Source: Candidatus Aminicenantota bacterium
GTDB taxonomy: Bacteria; Acidobacteriota; Aminicenantia; Aminicenantales; Saccharicenantaceae
Assembly: GCA_014360005.1 (NCBI GenBank)
Contig: JACIYI010000003.1
Location: forward strand, 62,001 to 126,000
Length of the DNA stretch: 64,000 bases
Direction of reading: 5' to 3'
The notes below the pieces were generated by a model. The model saw only the letters and a program-made list of their open reading frames with translations. It was not told where the DNA came from and did no database searches. This document shows positions 35,975 to 43,926 of this stretch, piece after piece (within the stretch, counting starts at the first letter, position 1; each line of letters begins with the position of its first letter). Both the position numbers and the translations under genes were made by a program.

Positions 35975-37174
35975 TTAGTGGACTAATCTCATAACCAGCT
36001 GTTGAGTCATAGCTACGAAATGCTTTTCATGGTTATAAGTTGTGCCTTCTTTCCATAGTTTAAACAATATCTTGACCCATATGTTGGCAACGCAGCGGAG
36101 AGCATGATAGTGTTTCTTGCCTTCTTTCCTTTTGCGATCATAATAAAGCCGGGCCCAGGGTTGATATAAGAGAGTTGAATAGGCCAGTTCAGTGAACAAA
36201 TCTCTGGCCCACTTAATACACCCCTTCCGGAAATGAACAAACTTATATTTACCGCTCTGTAGAGTTGCCGGACTCAGACCAGCAGCTGCTTGAGCTTCCC
36301 GAAAATCCTTCCACTGGTAGTGATAAAAATAAACCAATATCCCAACCCGACTTCTAAGACCTATACCCTTTATCCCTTCCAGTAGTCGCAGCTCTTCTAC
36401 CTGCCGACTGGCTTCCTCTAATCGCTTCTTGTAGCTCTTGATAAATCCCTTAATCTGCAGAAGCTGACAAGCTATAATTTGAGCCAGATGGCTTCTGGTC
36501 TCTACCAGGAGAGCTCTAGCCTCAAGAGAGGAGCGCAAGCCTTTATATACCCGTATCGGATAAGAACCGCTATAAACATGCAGGCCCTTAAAAAAAGCTT
36601 GGAGTTCTCGAAGAGTTAGCTTTCTGGCCTTCACAGAGGTAGGGTACATCTCAAGAAAACTCAGAGCTGCTGGGCAGAAAGGGTCCTCAAAGCAATTAAG
36701 GAAAGCTGGATAATATTCCTTGAGAAGGGAGGAAAGCCTGTTCTTTAACCTGGCCTGCTCCTTCAGAAGAACTTCCAGGTCTCTCCATAAAAGCTCCAGA
36801 AGTTCCACCTTTTCAGGTTTTGGCTTAATTAAAGGGAGCGAAGCCCTATCCCCAGGCAGCACTTGGGCCAGTACATAGGCATCAAAACGGTCATCCTTGA
36901 CCCGACTGGTTTTATACCTGCCCCTGAAGGAAGAAACCCGGTTGGGATTAAGCCAGTAAACCTGGTAGCCGTGGCTTAAAAGAAAATCAACCAAAGATGA
37001 ATGACGGGTCTCAATGGCAAACTCAATTTCCCGGTAGCGGCGAGCTCGCTCAAGAAGCTCGCCAAATCCTTTCCTTGTTTTCCCGATAGATAATTCCTGC
37101 TGTGTCTGCCCTTCTTCATCAATAAAACAAATCTGAAAGCTCTGGTCTGCCCAGTCGATTCCTCCATAAATCAT
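35975..37174 (-). CDS. IS110-family transposase (DEDD recombinase)
   Basis: 399-residue IS110/IS1111-type transposase. The RuvC-like DEDD residues appear to be D7 (GGIDWADQ), E55 (AIETRH), and D95 and D98 (VKDDRFDAYVLA). The C-terminal Tnp_IS116/110/902 domain carries GIKGIGLRSRVGIL and AAAGLSPATLQSGKYK, where the catalytic serine lies. A coiled coil joins the two. It is full length with an ATG behind GGAGGG, so probably active or recently active. Base use is more AT-rich than its neighbours, fitting recent arrival. The 290 bases before the gene are non-coding and structured; see the ncRNA entry. Confidence 0.93.
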   Translation of the reverse strand: MIYGGIDWADQSFQICFIDEEGQTQQELSIGKTRKGFGELLERARRYREIEFAIETRHSSLVDFLLSHGYQVYWLNPNRVSSFRGRYKTSRVKDDRFDAYVLAQVLPGDRASLPLIKPKPEKVELLELLWRDLEVLLKEQARLKNRLSSLLKEYYPAFLNCFEDPFCPAALSFLEMYPTSVKARKLTLRELQAFFKGLHVYSGSYPIRVYKGLRSSLEARALLVETRSHLAQIIACQLLQIKGFIKSYKKRLEEASRQVEELRLLEGIKGIGLRSRVGILVYFYHYQWKDFREAQAAAGLSPATLQSGKYKFVHFRKGCIKWARDLFTELAYSTLLYQPWARLYYDRKRKEGKKHYHALRCVANIWVKILFKLWKEGTTYNHEKHFVAMTQQLVMRLVH

Positions 37175-37289
37175 AATTTCCCTCCTTATTAGGTGTGGTA
37201 GAATAAAACAGGCGGTTAGAAAATCGCTTTATATGGGTCTTCCTTTCCTTGTAGGAGAAAAGAGACATCTTGCTATGGATTTTCAAACC

Positions 37290-37445
37290 AGGGGTGGAGA
37301 GACAGTTTAACCTAGGCCTGAAGGCAGGACATGGTAGGTCTTCTCCACCCTTCTTCATCTTAACTCTACCCGGCTGCATATTATAAGCCATAGATCTATT
37401 AATACCCTTAACATGTAAAGACATGGTATCCAGTTTAAGGGCAGT
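37290..37445 (-). ncRNA. Candidate bridge (seek) RNA of the IS110 element
   Basis: The non-coding end upstream of the transposase folds into two stem-loops with internal loops, the plan of IS110 bridge RNAs. The first has a perfect 9-bp stem (37292-37300 with 37342-37350). Inside it lie an ACCTA/TAGGT stem (37310-37314 with 37335-37339) and a GCC-TGAA-GGC hairpin, leaving asymmetric internal loops of about nine bases. The second has a 7-bp stem CCCTTAA/TTAAGGG (37405-37411 with 37435-37441) around a CATGT-AAAG-ACATG hairpin (37412-37425) with an eight- to nine-base bulge. One guide-like segment matches ten bases near the other end of the element (35913-35922). Boundaries and strand are inferred from the family, where the RNA is read in the same direction as the transposase. 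Confidence 0.45.
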
Positions 37446-37469
37446 ATTTGGAAGTGGCGCGGTGGCCAT

Positions 37470-37505
37470 CCGCCAATATATGAATGATTATTCATATATA
37501 GGCGG
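37470..37505. repeat. 36-base near-perfect inverted repeat beside the IS110 element
   Basis: Arms of 16 bases (37470-37485 and 37490-37505, CCGCC outer and ATATATGAAT inner) match at 15 of 16 positions around the loop GATT. The TATATGAA core is shared with 6804-6825. It could be a REP-like unit used as the IS110 target, or a hairpin ending the tRNA transcript, although no T-run follows. Confidence 0.65.
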
Positions 37506-37661
37506 CCGGAGTATCTGCCCCAAGATCGGACTGCTGGAGCCGTGCTCGCGGCCCTGGCCGACCCAATGGCCAACCTGAAAAGAAATAGGGCTGGGGAAAA
37601 ATGCTTATGGCAAGTAGATTTTTCGATCTTCAAACCTGGTGGAGATCAGGAAAAAGAAAGG

Positions 37662-37737
37662 TGGAGGCGCGGGTCGGACTCGAACCGACGAATCGAGGTT
37701 TTGCAGACCTCTCCCTTAGCCACTTGGGTACCGCGCC
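37662..37737 (-). tRNA. tRNA-Cys (GCA)
   Basis: Complete cloverleaf on the minus strand. The acceptor GGCGCGG pairs with CCGCGCC (37731-37737 with 37666-37672), followed by discriminator U and an encoded CCA. The anticodon GCA is at 37702-37704, and the T-loop GGTTCGAGTCC is standard. It lies 37 bases downstream of tRNA-Gly and is probably cotranscribed. Confidence 0.96.
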
Positions 37738-37774
37738 GTTTTTCTCATGACTGATGTTTACCCGGAGAAAGAAC

Positions 37775-37849
37775 TGGAGCGGGCGATGGGACTTGAACCC
37801 ACGGCCTTCTGCTTGGCAAGCAGACGTTCTACCACTGAACTACGCCCGC
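37775..37849 (-). tRNA. tRNA-Gly (GCC)
   Basis: Complete cloverleaf on the minus strand. The acceptor GCGGGCG pairs with CGCCCGC (37843-37849 with 37779-37785), with discriminator U and an encoded CCA. The anticodon GCC is at 37815-37817. A TATACT box lies at 37864-37869, about 15 bases upstream, without a clear -35. Confidence 0.96.
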
Positions 37850-37929
37850 TCAGGCCCTCAACGAGTATAGAAAAACTAACAAAATTACAGGCTTCTGTCA
37901 ACTGATAGACCGGCCGGAAAGGACGAAAT

Positions 37930-38718
37930 TTACTTGACCTGGACGGTGTCGCCCTTCTCCACCGCTTCCCTGGCCGACATGATTCTGACGGTGGAAGTAT
38001 TGACCTGGGTATCAATGACCACCACGTTGGCAATAGCTTCCCGGGGCAGGTTGGCTTTCCTTTGCCTGAAAACGGTCAGCTGCTGCCCGGGTTTCAGGCC
38101 CTGAGCCGCCCCGATATTGATCAGGGCCCAGTGCCCAGAGGAAACGATATTAAAATCCGTATCCAGGTAGATGATCTTACCTTCCAGGCTCTCTCCCGGT
38201 TTCAGGTTGTTATCATATCCCCGGTCCTTGCCGATAACCGTGGGCTGTTCTTCAAAAGGAATCAGGTAGTTACCTATCCTGATATCGCCACAGCCTTTTT
38301 CCACCCTGGCCAGGCTGACCCGGTCTTCCAGCCTGATCACCCTGACTTTTCCCTTTTTCTGGGCAATATAACCTAACTGGGGAATGGCGGCTCCGATGTC
38401 TACGGCCAGGAACATCTGGCCGATTTCAATCCCGTCCTCCTTGCCCTTGTTGATGTAAAAAGTATCGGCATCAACCATCATGGCTCTTTCGTCTTCCCGC
38501 TCCGAGCCGATAATCTGGACTTCGGGCAGGCCTTTATCCCAGATAAGTATTGAACAATACAGGTCCGTATCAGTCAGCAGAGGATATTCTTCCGCAAAAA
38601 TCCTGGCTTTCTGCACCTGCGATTCCTGTGCCGGCAGGCCTGTCAGCAAAAACATCAGGCCCAGGACCAGGCCGGTCAGCATAAAAATCCGGGAATGGCT
38701 AAAAAGGCTTTTTTTCAT
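37930..38718 (-). CDS. Secreted protein with FlgT-C-like repeats, function unknown
   Basis: 262 residues from the ATG at 38718, which follows AGAGGTG. It has a signal peptide (hydrophobic segment about 10-28, cleavage near PAQES), so it is periplasmic or surface located. Two similar segments, FYINKGKEDGIEIGQMFLAV and ALINIGAAQGLKPGQQLTVF, repeat a N-x-G-x3-G-hydrophobic-x-G pattern seen in FlgT C-terminal-like and other small beta-barrel modules. No flagellar genes are nearby, so a flagellar role is not supported. It is the gene immediately downstream of no other; the two tRNAs follow it on the same strand. Confidence 0.65.
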   Translation of the reverse strand: MKKSLFSHSRIFMLTGLVLGLMFLLTGLPAQESQVQKARIFAEEYPLLTDTDLYCSILIWDKGLPEVQIIGSEREDERAMMVDADTFYINKGKEDGIEIGQMFLAVDIGAAIPQLGYIAQKKGKVRVIRLEDRVSLARVEKGCGDIRIGNYLIPFEEQPTVIGKDRGYDNNLKPGESLEGKIIYLDTDFNIVSSGHWALINIGAAQGLKPGQQLTVFRQRKANLPREAIANVVVIDTQVNTSTVRIMSAREAVEKGDTVQVK

Positions 38719-38870
38719 CTTGGCACCTCTTGGCGTTATTTCTTCCACCTTTTTGGTATTATAATTTCCCTTCTTCCTGCCTGTCAACATAAATTTAGTC
38801 GGGGTGGATTTTATTAATTGGAGTCAGATAAACTTTTTTTTTGCCGGCAAATGGGCTAAAATTCAGGGGA

Positions 38871-39932
38871 ATGAAAAAATTGCTGACCGTGGCCCTGCTC
38901 TTTGGCGGCCGCTCGGCCGAGCACGACATCTCCATAATCTCGGCCCGGGGCATCCACCACAACCTGGACCAAAAAAAATACCGGGTGCTATCAATCTACA
39001 TCACCAGGCAGGGCCGCTGGAAGCTAGTGTCGTCGCCCGCCGCTCCACCAGCCGAGCTCCGTTCTGGTCATAGCTTTTCTTTTTTACCCTGGAACAGCCA
39101 GGCCGACCAGCCGGCCGTCAGGGCCGATGTTTACTTCCCGGTTCTCCACGGACCCTACGGCGAAGACGGCACCATCCAGGGGCTCCTGGAAATGGCCGAC
39201 ATCCCCTACGTCGGAGCCCCGGTTCTGGCCTCAGCCCTGGGCATGGACAAGGCTATTTTCAAGAACCTGCTAAGCCGGCTGGGCCTGCCGGTGGTCCCCT
39301 ACCTCGTGGTCCATGAAGATGACTGGAAGGAAAACCGCCAGCGGGTTGAAAAACAGGCCCTGGCCGAAATTGGCCTGCCGCTTTTTGTCAAACCAGCCAA
39401 CCTGGGCTCATCGGTGGGTATTTCCAAGGTTAAAAGCCGGAAACAGCTGGCCCCGGCCATCAGGCTGGCCCTCCGCTATGACCGGAAGATTCTAATAGAA
39501 AAAGCCATCGGCGGGCGGGAAATAGAATGCAGCGTCCTGGGCAACGAGCGGCCCCGGGCTTCCCTACCGGGAGAGGTCATTCCGCACCGGGAATTTTATG
39601 ACTATGCCGACAAGTACCTGGAAGGCAAGACCCGCTTCCGGATTCCAGCCGACCTGCCGCCCGGACTGGTCAGGCGCTTTCAGGAACTGGCCATAGCTTC
39701 TTTCAGAGCCATCGACGCCTGCGGTCTGGCCCGGGTTGATTTTTTCCTGGAGGCCAAAACCAATAAAATTTATATCAACGAAATCAATACCATCCCCGGT
39801 TTCACCGAAATCAGCATGTATCCCAGGCTCTGGGAAGTGAGCGGACTCAGTTTTTCCCGGCTGCTGGACCGGCTGATTACCCTGGCCCTAAAGCGCCACC
39901 GGACTAAGAAACGCTGCCTGGAAAGAAGTTGA
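38871..39932 (+). CDS. ddl: D-alanine-D-alanine ligase
   Basis: ATP-grasp ligase that makes D-Ala-D-Ala for peptidoglycan. Motifs include LLFGGRSAEHDIS (N-terminal), LHGPYGEDGTIQGLLE, KPANLGSSVGISKV in the ATP-binding domain, and EINTIPGFTEISMYP for the Mg ligands. The start at 38871 gives 353 residues, normal length. A TAAAAT box ends 8 bases before this ATG and AGGGGA touches it, so the start or a leaderless mRNA is uncertain. ruvX follows after 3 bases. D-Ala-D-Lac variants cannot be fully excluded. Confidence 0.94.
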   Translation: MKKLLTVALLFGGRSAEHDISIISARGIHHNLDQKKYRVLSIYITRQGRWKLVSSPAAPPAELRSGHSFSFLPWNSQADQPAVRADVYFPVLHGPYGEDGTIQGLLEMADIPYVGAPVLASALGMDKAIFKNLLSRLGLPVVPYLVVHEDDWKENRQRVEKQALAEIGLPLFVKPANLGSSVGISKVKSRKQLAPAIRLALRYDRKILIEKAIGGREIECSVLGNERPRASLPGEVIPHREFYDYADKYLEGKTRFRIPADLPPGLVRRFQELAIASFRAIDACGLARVDFFLEAKTNKIYINEINTIPGFTEISMYPRLWEVSGLSFSRLLDRLITLALKRHRTKKRCLERS

Positions 39933-39935
39933 ACC

Positions 39936-40382
39936 ATGGGTAGAATCCTGGCCATCGATTACGGCGACCGCCACCTGGGCCTGGCCCTGAGCGACCCGCT
40001 GCAGATAACCGCTCAGCCCTTCGGCACCTACACCCTCCAGAATGACGAAGCTAAAAACCGAGCTTTTTTCCGGAAGCTGGTGGAAGAGAAAAAAATTGAG
40101 GAAATAGTCCTGAGCTGGCCCCTGCGAATGAACGGAAGCGAGGGCCGGCGGGCTGATGTTACCCGGGAATTCTCCCTTTGGCTGGAGAAGGTTACCGGTA
40201 AGAAAGTTATTTTTTGGGATGAAAGACTGACCACCCAGCAAGCCCAGAGAAAAATGGAAGGCTTCAAGGGCAGCCCAAAGGAAAAAAAGCAAAAGGAAGA
40301 TCAGCTGGCAGCGGTCATCATCCTGGAAGCCTACTTAGATAAGAAACGCCATCATGCCGATAACACCCAGGAAAATAATTGA
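39936..40382 (+). CDS. ruvX: Putative pre-16S rRNA nuclease RuvX/YqgF
   Basis: RNase H-fold nuclease of 148 residues implicated in final processing of the 16S rRNA 5' end. The catalytic aspartate is in LAIDYGDRHLGLAL, the family glutamate in FFRKLVEEKKIEEIVLSWPL, and the last motif in WDERLTTQQAQRKM. Second gene of ddl-ruvX-mltG: it begins 3 bases after ddl and overlaps mltG by 29 bases. Confidence 0.93.
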   Translation: MGRILAIDYGDRHLGLALSDPLQITAQPFGTYTLQNDEAKNRAFFRKLVEEKKIEEIVLSWPLRMNGSEGRRADVTREFSLWLEKVTGKKVIFWDERLTTQQAQRKMEGFKGSPKEKKQKEDQLAAVIILEAYLDKKRHHADNTQENN

Positions 40383-41382
40383 ACTGGTCCTGATATTTCT
40401 GGCGGTGGCCAATATTGGACTGGCTTTCTACCTGGCCCGGGCTATGAAGGCTGAAGCCAGGCCTGAAGCCGCCACCGTGGTTCTGGTAGAAAAAGGGCTA
40501 AGCCCGGCAGCCATCGCTCGATTGCTGCACGAGAACAAGCTATTGAAACATCCGAGGGCTTTCCGTCTGGCTTACTCAATTTACTATTCTCCCCGCTTTC
40601 TAATAGCTGGAGAATACAGTTTCGAGTCGCCGCTCCCGGCCAGAAAGATCATGCAACAGATGGTTGCCGGTAAAATCTTGCTTCATCCAGTCACCATTCC
40701 GGAAGGCCTGACCTTCCAGGAAATTGGCCAGCTGCTGGAACAGAAAAGATATCCCTTCCATGGTTCTTTTCTGGAAGCCTGCCGTCAGGCCGAATTGATT
40801 GCCGACCTGGACCCCAAAGCCAGCAACCTGGAAGGCTATCTTTTTCCCGAGACCTACCACTTCAGCCGCGGCGTCAGCGCCATTGAAATGGTCAGGGCCA
40901 TGGTCAGCTTTTTCCGCAAAAACTTCGGCCCAGAGGAGCTGGCCCGAGCCGGAGAGTTGCAGCTGACCGTCCGGGAAATCGTTACCCTGGCCTCATTGAT
41001 TGAAAAGGAGACTTCGCGGGAAGAAGAAAAACCCCTGGTCTCGGCTGTTTTCCATAACCGCCTGCGACTGGGCATGAAACTGGATTGCGACCCGACCATC
41101 ATCTATGCCCTGAAACTGGAAGGCCGCTTTGACGGCAACCTGCGTTTGAAGGACAAGGACCTGCCCTCGCCCTATAACACCTATCTTTACGCCGGGCTGC
41201 CGCCCGGTCCTATCTGTAACCCGGGTCGGTCTTCCATCCAGGCTGCCCTGCATCCGGCCCCGGTTGATTATCTCTATTTCGTTTCGCGCAACGACGGCAG
41301 CCATGTATTCAACCGTTCTTACCAGGAACACCGGAGAGCAGTTTTAAAATACCAGTTGAAAAACAGCAGGAGTTTAAGGTAA
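40354..41382 (+). CDS. mltG: Endolytic murein transglycosylase MltG
   Basis: Inner-membrane YceG-like enzyme that cuts nascent glycan strands and sets their length. It has one N-terminal membrane helix (about 9-29), a LysM-like domain (VEKGLSPAAIARLLHENKLL), and the catalytic domain. The catalytic glutamate lies in ASLIEKET, with the conserved VFHNRLRLGMKLDCDPTIIYAL and YNTYLYAGLPPGPICNPG that follow. The 342 residues are typical. It overlaps ruvX by 29 bases. Confidence 0.95.
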   Translation: MPITPRKIIELVLIFLAVANIGLAFYLARAMKAEARPEAATVVLVEKGLSPAAIARLLHENKLLKHPRAFRLAYSIYYSPRFLIAGEYSFESPLPARKIMQQMVAGKILLHPVTIPEGLTFQEIGQLLEQKRYPFHGSFLEACRQAELIADLDPKASNLEGYLFPETYHFSRGVSAIEMVRAMVSFFRKNFGPEELARAGELQLTVREIVTLASLIEKETSREEEKPLVSAVFHNRLRLGMKLDCDPTIIYALKLEGRFDGNLRLKDKDLPSPYNTYLYAGLPPGPICNPGRSSIQAALHPAPVDYLYFVSRNDGSHVFNRSYQEHRRAVLKYQLKNSRSLR

Positions 41383-41401
41383 AATGGCGAGAGGAGTTAT
41401 A

Positions 41402-41434
41402 AAATTTATTTTATTGACCATGTAAAATAAATTT
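41402..41434. promoter_or_regulatory. 12-base inverted repeat upstream of a sigma-54 promoter
   Basis: AAATTTATTTTA (41402-41413) and TAAAATAAATTT (41423-41434) are exact complements with a nine-base spacer. The centre lies about 80 bases before the -24 element at 41498, the usual distance for an enhancer-binding-protein site. Confidence 0.5.
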
Positions 41435-41495
41435 ACACAGAAGAGAATAGTTAGAGATACCATCAGGAAAACACAACGAAAAATCCCCTTCTTAG

Positions 41496-41512
41496 CTGGC
41501 ACAATTTTTGCA
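41496..41512 (+). promoter_or_regulatory. Sigma-54 promoter
   Basis: CTGGCAC-N5-TTGCA with GG (41498-41499) and GC (41510-41511) exactly ten bases apart, the -24/-12 rule of sigma-54. Predicted start is near 41523, leaving a 27-base leader with GGAGG. Confidence 0.75.
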
Positions 41513-41549
41513 GTTAAGAAGCTGGTGAAATGAATAAACAGGAGGAAAG

Positions 41550-42602
41550 ATGAATCTTAAGAAATTCTTTGTCCTTTCACTGGTTCTGATTCTGACGCTG
41601 TCCTTTGCTTTTAACCTGGCTCAGGCCGAGCCCCAGAAAAAGGATCAGAAAAAAGAACAAAAACAGAAAACCACCCTGCCCACAGACGTCAAGGCCATGC
41701 TAGAGCAAGGTCTGGCCAACAGGCAGGTAAAACCGGACCTGCCGTTTTCTTTTACCGGCCACTACATTCTTCCCGCCAAAGGCACCTACATCGCCATCTT
41801 TATCACCAGGATTAAGAATGCTGACCTGGAATACGCTCCGGCTCAATCGATTAGCGCTGGCGATAGCTTCCAGACTGAATCCGATATTTTCTTCCAGATT
41901 TACCAGAACGATGGTCCCACCCCAAAATTGATGACGGAAAACAAGGCCTACGGCCAGTTCGCCATTCCGGCCAATGACTACAACCCCGAAGGCGAAAGCT
42001 ACTATTATCTTGGATATCCGCTGCCAGCGGGAAAATACATTCTGGCTGCGGCCCTGGGTAATAGAAAAACCAAGAAAATCGGTTCCACCTATTATGAATT
42101 TGAAATCCCCCACTACGAAGAGGCTTACAAGAACGGCCAGATGGACACCACCAGCCTGCTGGTGCTGAGGAATTATGAACAGCTGGATACTCCGGAGAAT
42201 TTCCCCAACTTTCACAAGGATTATTTCGGCTGGATGATCCTTAAAGCCTATCCTTACAACGAGATGAAGTTCAAGCCCAACGCACAGCCCACCCTGATGT
42301 TCATGATTTACGGCACAAAATTCAACGAAAGTCAGAAAACTTCGCTGGAGATTAACTTTGACATCCGCAAGGGTGAGACCAAGATCGTGGCCTTCACTCC
42401 TATGACCTATGATTCTCCTTTCATCGAGCAGCCCATCCCCATCCCGGCCGCCAAACAGGTCAAGATTAAAGATGACAAGGGAGAAAGAATTGAGAGCCGC
42501 CCGCTGGAAGCCGGCGGTTACGAGCTGGTTATCAACATCAAGGACAACCTCGGCGGAACAACCCTGGAAAAAAGAATTCCCTTTGAATTAATCATCGAGT
42601 AG
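41550..42602 (+). CDS. Secreted protein of unknown function under sigma-54 control
   Basis: 350 residues with a clear signal peptide (hydrophobic core about 5-22, cleavage near AQAEP) and a short Lys/Gln linker (about 28-43). The remainder is predicted mostly beta, with aromatic-rich strands (YYYLGYPLPAGKYILAAAL, FGWMILKAYPY), like a two- or three-domain beta-sandwich. The last part (GGYELVINIKDNLGG) is reminiscent of Ig-like or GWxTD-associated C-terminal domains. I recognise no named family. It has a strong AGGAGG, a sigma-54 promoter and its own terminator, so it is a single-gene unit likely made in large amounts under a specific signal. Confidence 0.8.
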   Translation: MNLKKFFVLSLVLILTLSFAFNLAQAEPQKKDQKKEQKQKTTLPTDVKAMLEQGLANRQVKPDLPFSFTGHYILPAKGTYIAIFITRIKNADLEYAPAQSISAGDSFQTESDIFFQIYQNDGPTPKLMTENKAYGQFAIPANDYNPEGESYYYLGYPLPAGKYILAAALGNRKTKKIGSTYYEFEIPHYEEAYKNGQMDTTSLLVLRNYEQLDTPENFPNFHKDYFGWMILKAYPYNEMKFKPNAQPTLMFMIYGTKFNESQKTSLEINFDIRKGETKIVAFTPMTYDSPFIEQPIPIPAAKQVKIKDDKGERIESRPLEAGGYELVINIKDNLGGTTLEKRIPFELIIE

Positions 42603-42628
42603 AATAGAACAGCAACTGGTAAAGCCAG

Positions 42629-42659
42629 AGGCAGCCGGCCTGGCCGGCTGCCTTTTTTT
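42629..42659 (+). terminator. Intrinsic terminator after the sigma-54-driven gene
   Basis: Stem AGGCAGCCGGC / GCCGGCTGCCT (42629-42639 with 42643-42653), three-base loop, run of seven T. Confidence 0.88.
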
Positions 42660-42897
42660 ATTTCGGAGGCAACCCGACGGGAAAACCAGGAAGATAACCG
42701 GGCTGTCAGCTTGGTCCTTTTCCATTCCAGTCTTAAAGATAAAACCTCTTCCGGCTAAAAGGTCTACAAAGATTGCTTCTGGCAGCCTCAGAGTTTCAAA
42801 TCTTTCTTTCAGATAAAATAACCTGCCCTTTCCACCCATTAACCGCTCGAGCAGAAGAAGGTCCAGGTCATTCTGTAAATTAAGCTGCTGTCCTTCC

Positions 42898-43830
42898 TTA
42901 TTTTCTCAAGTACTCCAGCAATTGCTGGGCCAGGGCAGCTTTTTCATGCTGGGGAGCCAGTTCTATAAATTTTTCCAGGCTGGCGATGGCTTCTTCTTTT
43001 TTATTCTGGCTGATATAGATGGACCCGAGCTGGAAATAGGCTTCGGCATAATCTGATTTCAGCTCGACTGCCTTCTGAAAGTGGCCCTGAGCTTCTTCGC
43101 TCTGACCGAGGTTGACCAGGCAGACCCCGAGGTTATAATGAGCATCGGAGTCGTTGGGACTCAGACTCACTGCTTTCCGGTAATACCCGGCTGCCTCTTC
43201 AAACTCCGACTCACGGGCCAGCAGCTCTCCCATTTCTTTATTGGCGCTGAAGCTATCAGGATTTAGTTCCACTGCTCTGGCGAAAGATTCTCTGGCTTCA
43301 GCCAGCTTGTTCAGCTTCTTGTAGGTCAGGCCGAGGTTAAAATGATAGGCCCAGTTGTTCGGACTCAAGCTGATAGCTTCCTGAAAACCAGCCGCCGCCT
43401 TTTCATAATCCTGCTTATTATAATACTCGTTAGCTTTGAAAAAGGCTTTGTCGGCTCCGGACAGGCTTTTCATGGCCCGCTCATCGGCTGTTTCCAGCTT
43501 GATTACTTCCAGGTTGGCATCACCGTCAATCTCCACATGAACTTCAAATGTTTTCGGCAGGTAACCATCTTTCTTGATGGTGACCTGGTAATAGCCAGGA
43601 TAAATCCCGACCTGGGTGAATTTGCCGTCTTTCCCGCTTTTGGTTTCATACCTCTGGCTGGCCAGGCGGGTGGAGACAATGGTCACGGTAGCTTTCTCCA
43701 CCGGATTGCCCTGGGAATCAACCACCGTACCCCGGACCTTTCCCCGGACCTGGGACAGCCCGTCCAGGGAAAAAATAAATAACAAGAACGGGATTACTAA
43801 CAGGCCGATTTTAAGCTTTCTCGACTTCAT
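42898..43830 (-). CDS. Secreted carboxypeptidase-regulatory-like / TPR protein
   Basis: 310 residues from the ATG at 43830, which follows AAAGGAG. A signal peptide (about 1-25) is followed by a carboxypeptidase-regulatory-like beta-sandwich (about 28-105: GTVVDSQGNPVEKATVTIVST, YPGYYQVTIKKDGY) and then at least five TPR repeats (about 125-305, each close to 34 residues with W/Y, G, Y, A, P at consensus sites). It probably acts as an extracytoplasmic scaffold. It lies 96 bases behind the GWxTD protein on the same strand and is likely cotranscribed with it. Confidence 0.82.
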   Translation of the reverse strand: MKSRKLKIGLLVIPFLLFIFSLDGLSQVRGKVRGTVVDSQGNPVEKATVTIVSTRLASQRYETKSGKDGKFTQVGIYPGYYQVTIKKDGYLPKTFEVHVEIDGDANLEVIKLETADERAMKSLSGADKAFFKANEYYNKQDYEKAAAGFQEAISLSPNNWAYHFNLGLTYKKLNKLAEARESFARAVELNPDSFSANKEMGELLARESEFEEAAGYYRKAVSLSPNDSDAHYNLGVCLVNLGQSEEAQGHFQKAVELKSDYAEAYFQLGSIYISQNKKEEAIASLEKFIELAPQHEKAALAQQLLEYLRK

Positions 43831-43926
43831 TGCTGGCTCCTTTGTCTTGCTTCCTGTTATCCGGTTTTTAGCTGCCCTAAAGCTGCAGATTGCTCTCAAA
43901 CCGGACCAAGGTTTTATTATAACCTT

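Larger units (their letters stand above)
35900..37465 (-). mobile_element. IS110-family insertion element, approximate limits
   Basis: One transposase gene with long non-coding flanks, longer on the upstream side, as in IS110 elements proper. Ends are approximate: the lower limit is set by the intact Yip1 promoter (up to 35897) and the upper by the inverted repeat at 37470-37505. No terminal inverted repeats are evident, as expected for the family. The sequence AGGTTAAACT at 35913-35922 recurs inverted at 37304-37313 in the structured end. Confidence 0.6.
37175..37661. other. Non-coding stretch between the transposase and tRNA-Cys
   Basis: 487 bases holding the structured IS110 end (37290-37445), the large inverted repeat (37470-37505) and about 150 bases of plain sequence downstream of tRNA-Cys. 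No credible protein gene is present. Confidence 0.6.

Noticed and set aside
36000-37500. CRISPR array or prophage near the IS110 element
   Set aside because: No regularly spaced repeats and no phage genes were found.
42588-42839. An 83-codon minus-strand frame after the sigma-54-driven gene
   Set aside because: No ribosome-binding site, and it would be read through the terminator hairpin; the composition looks random.
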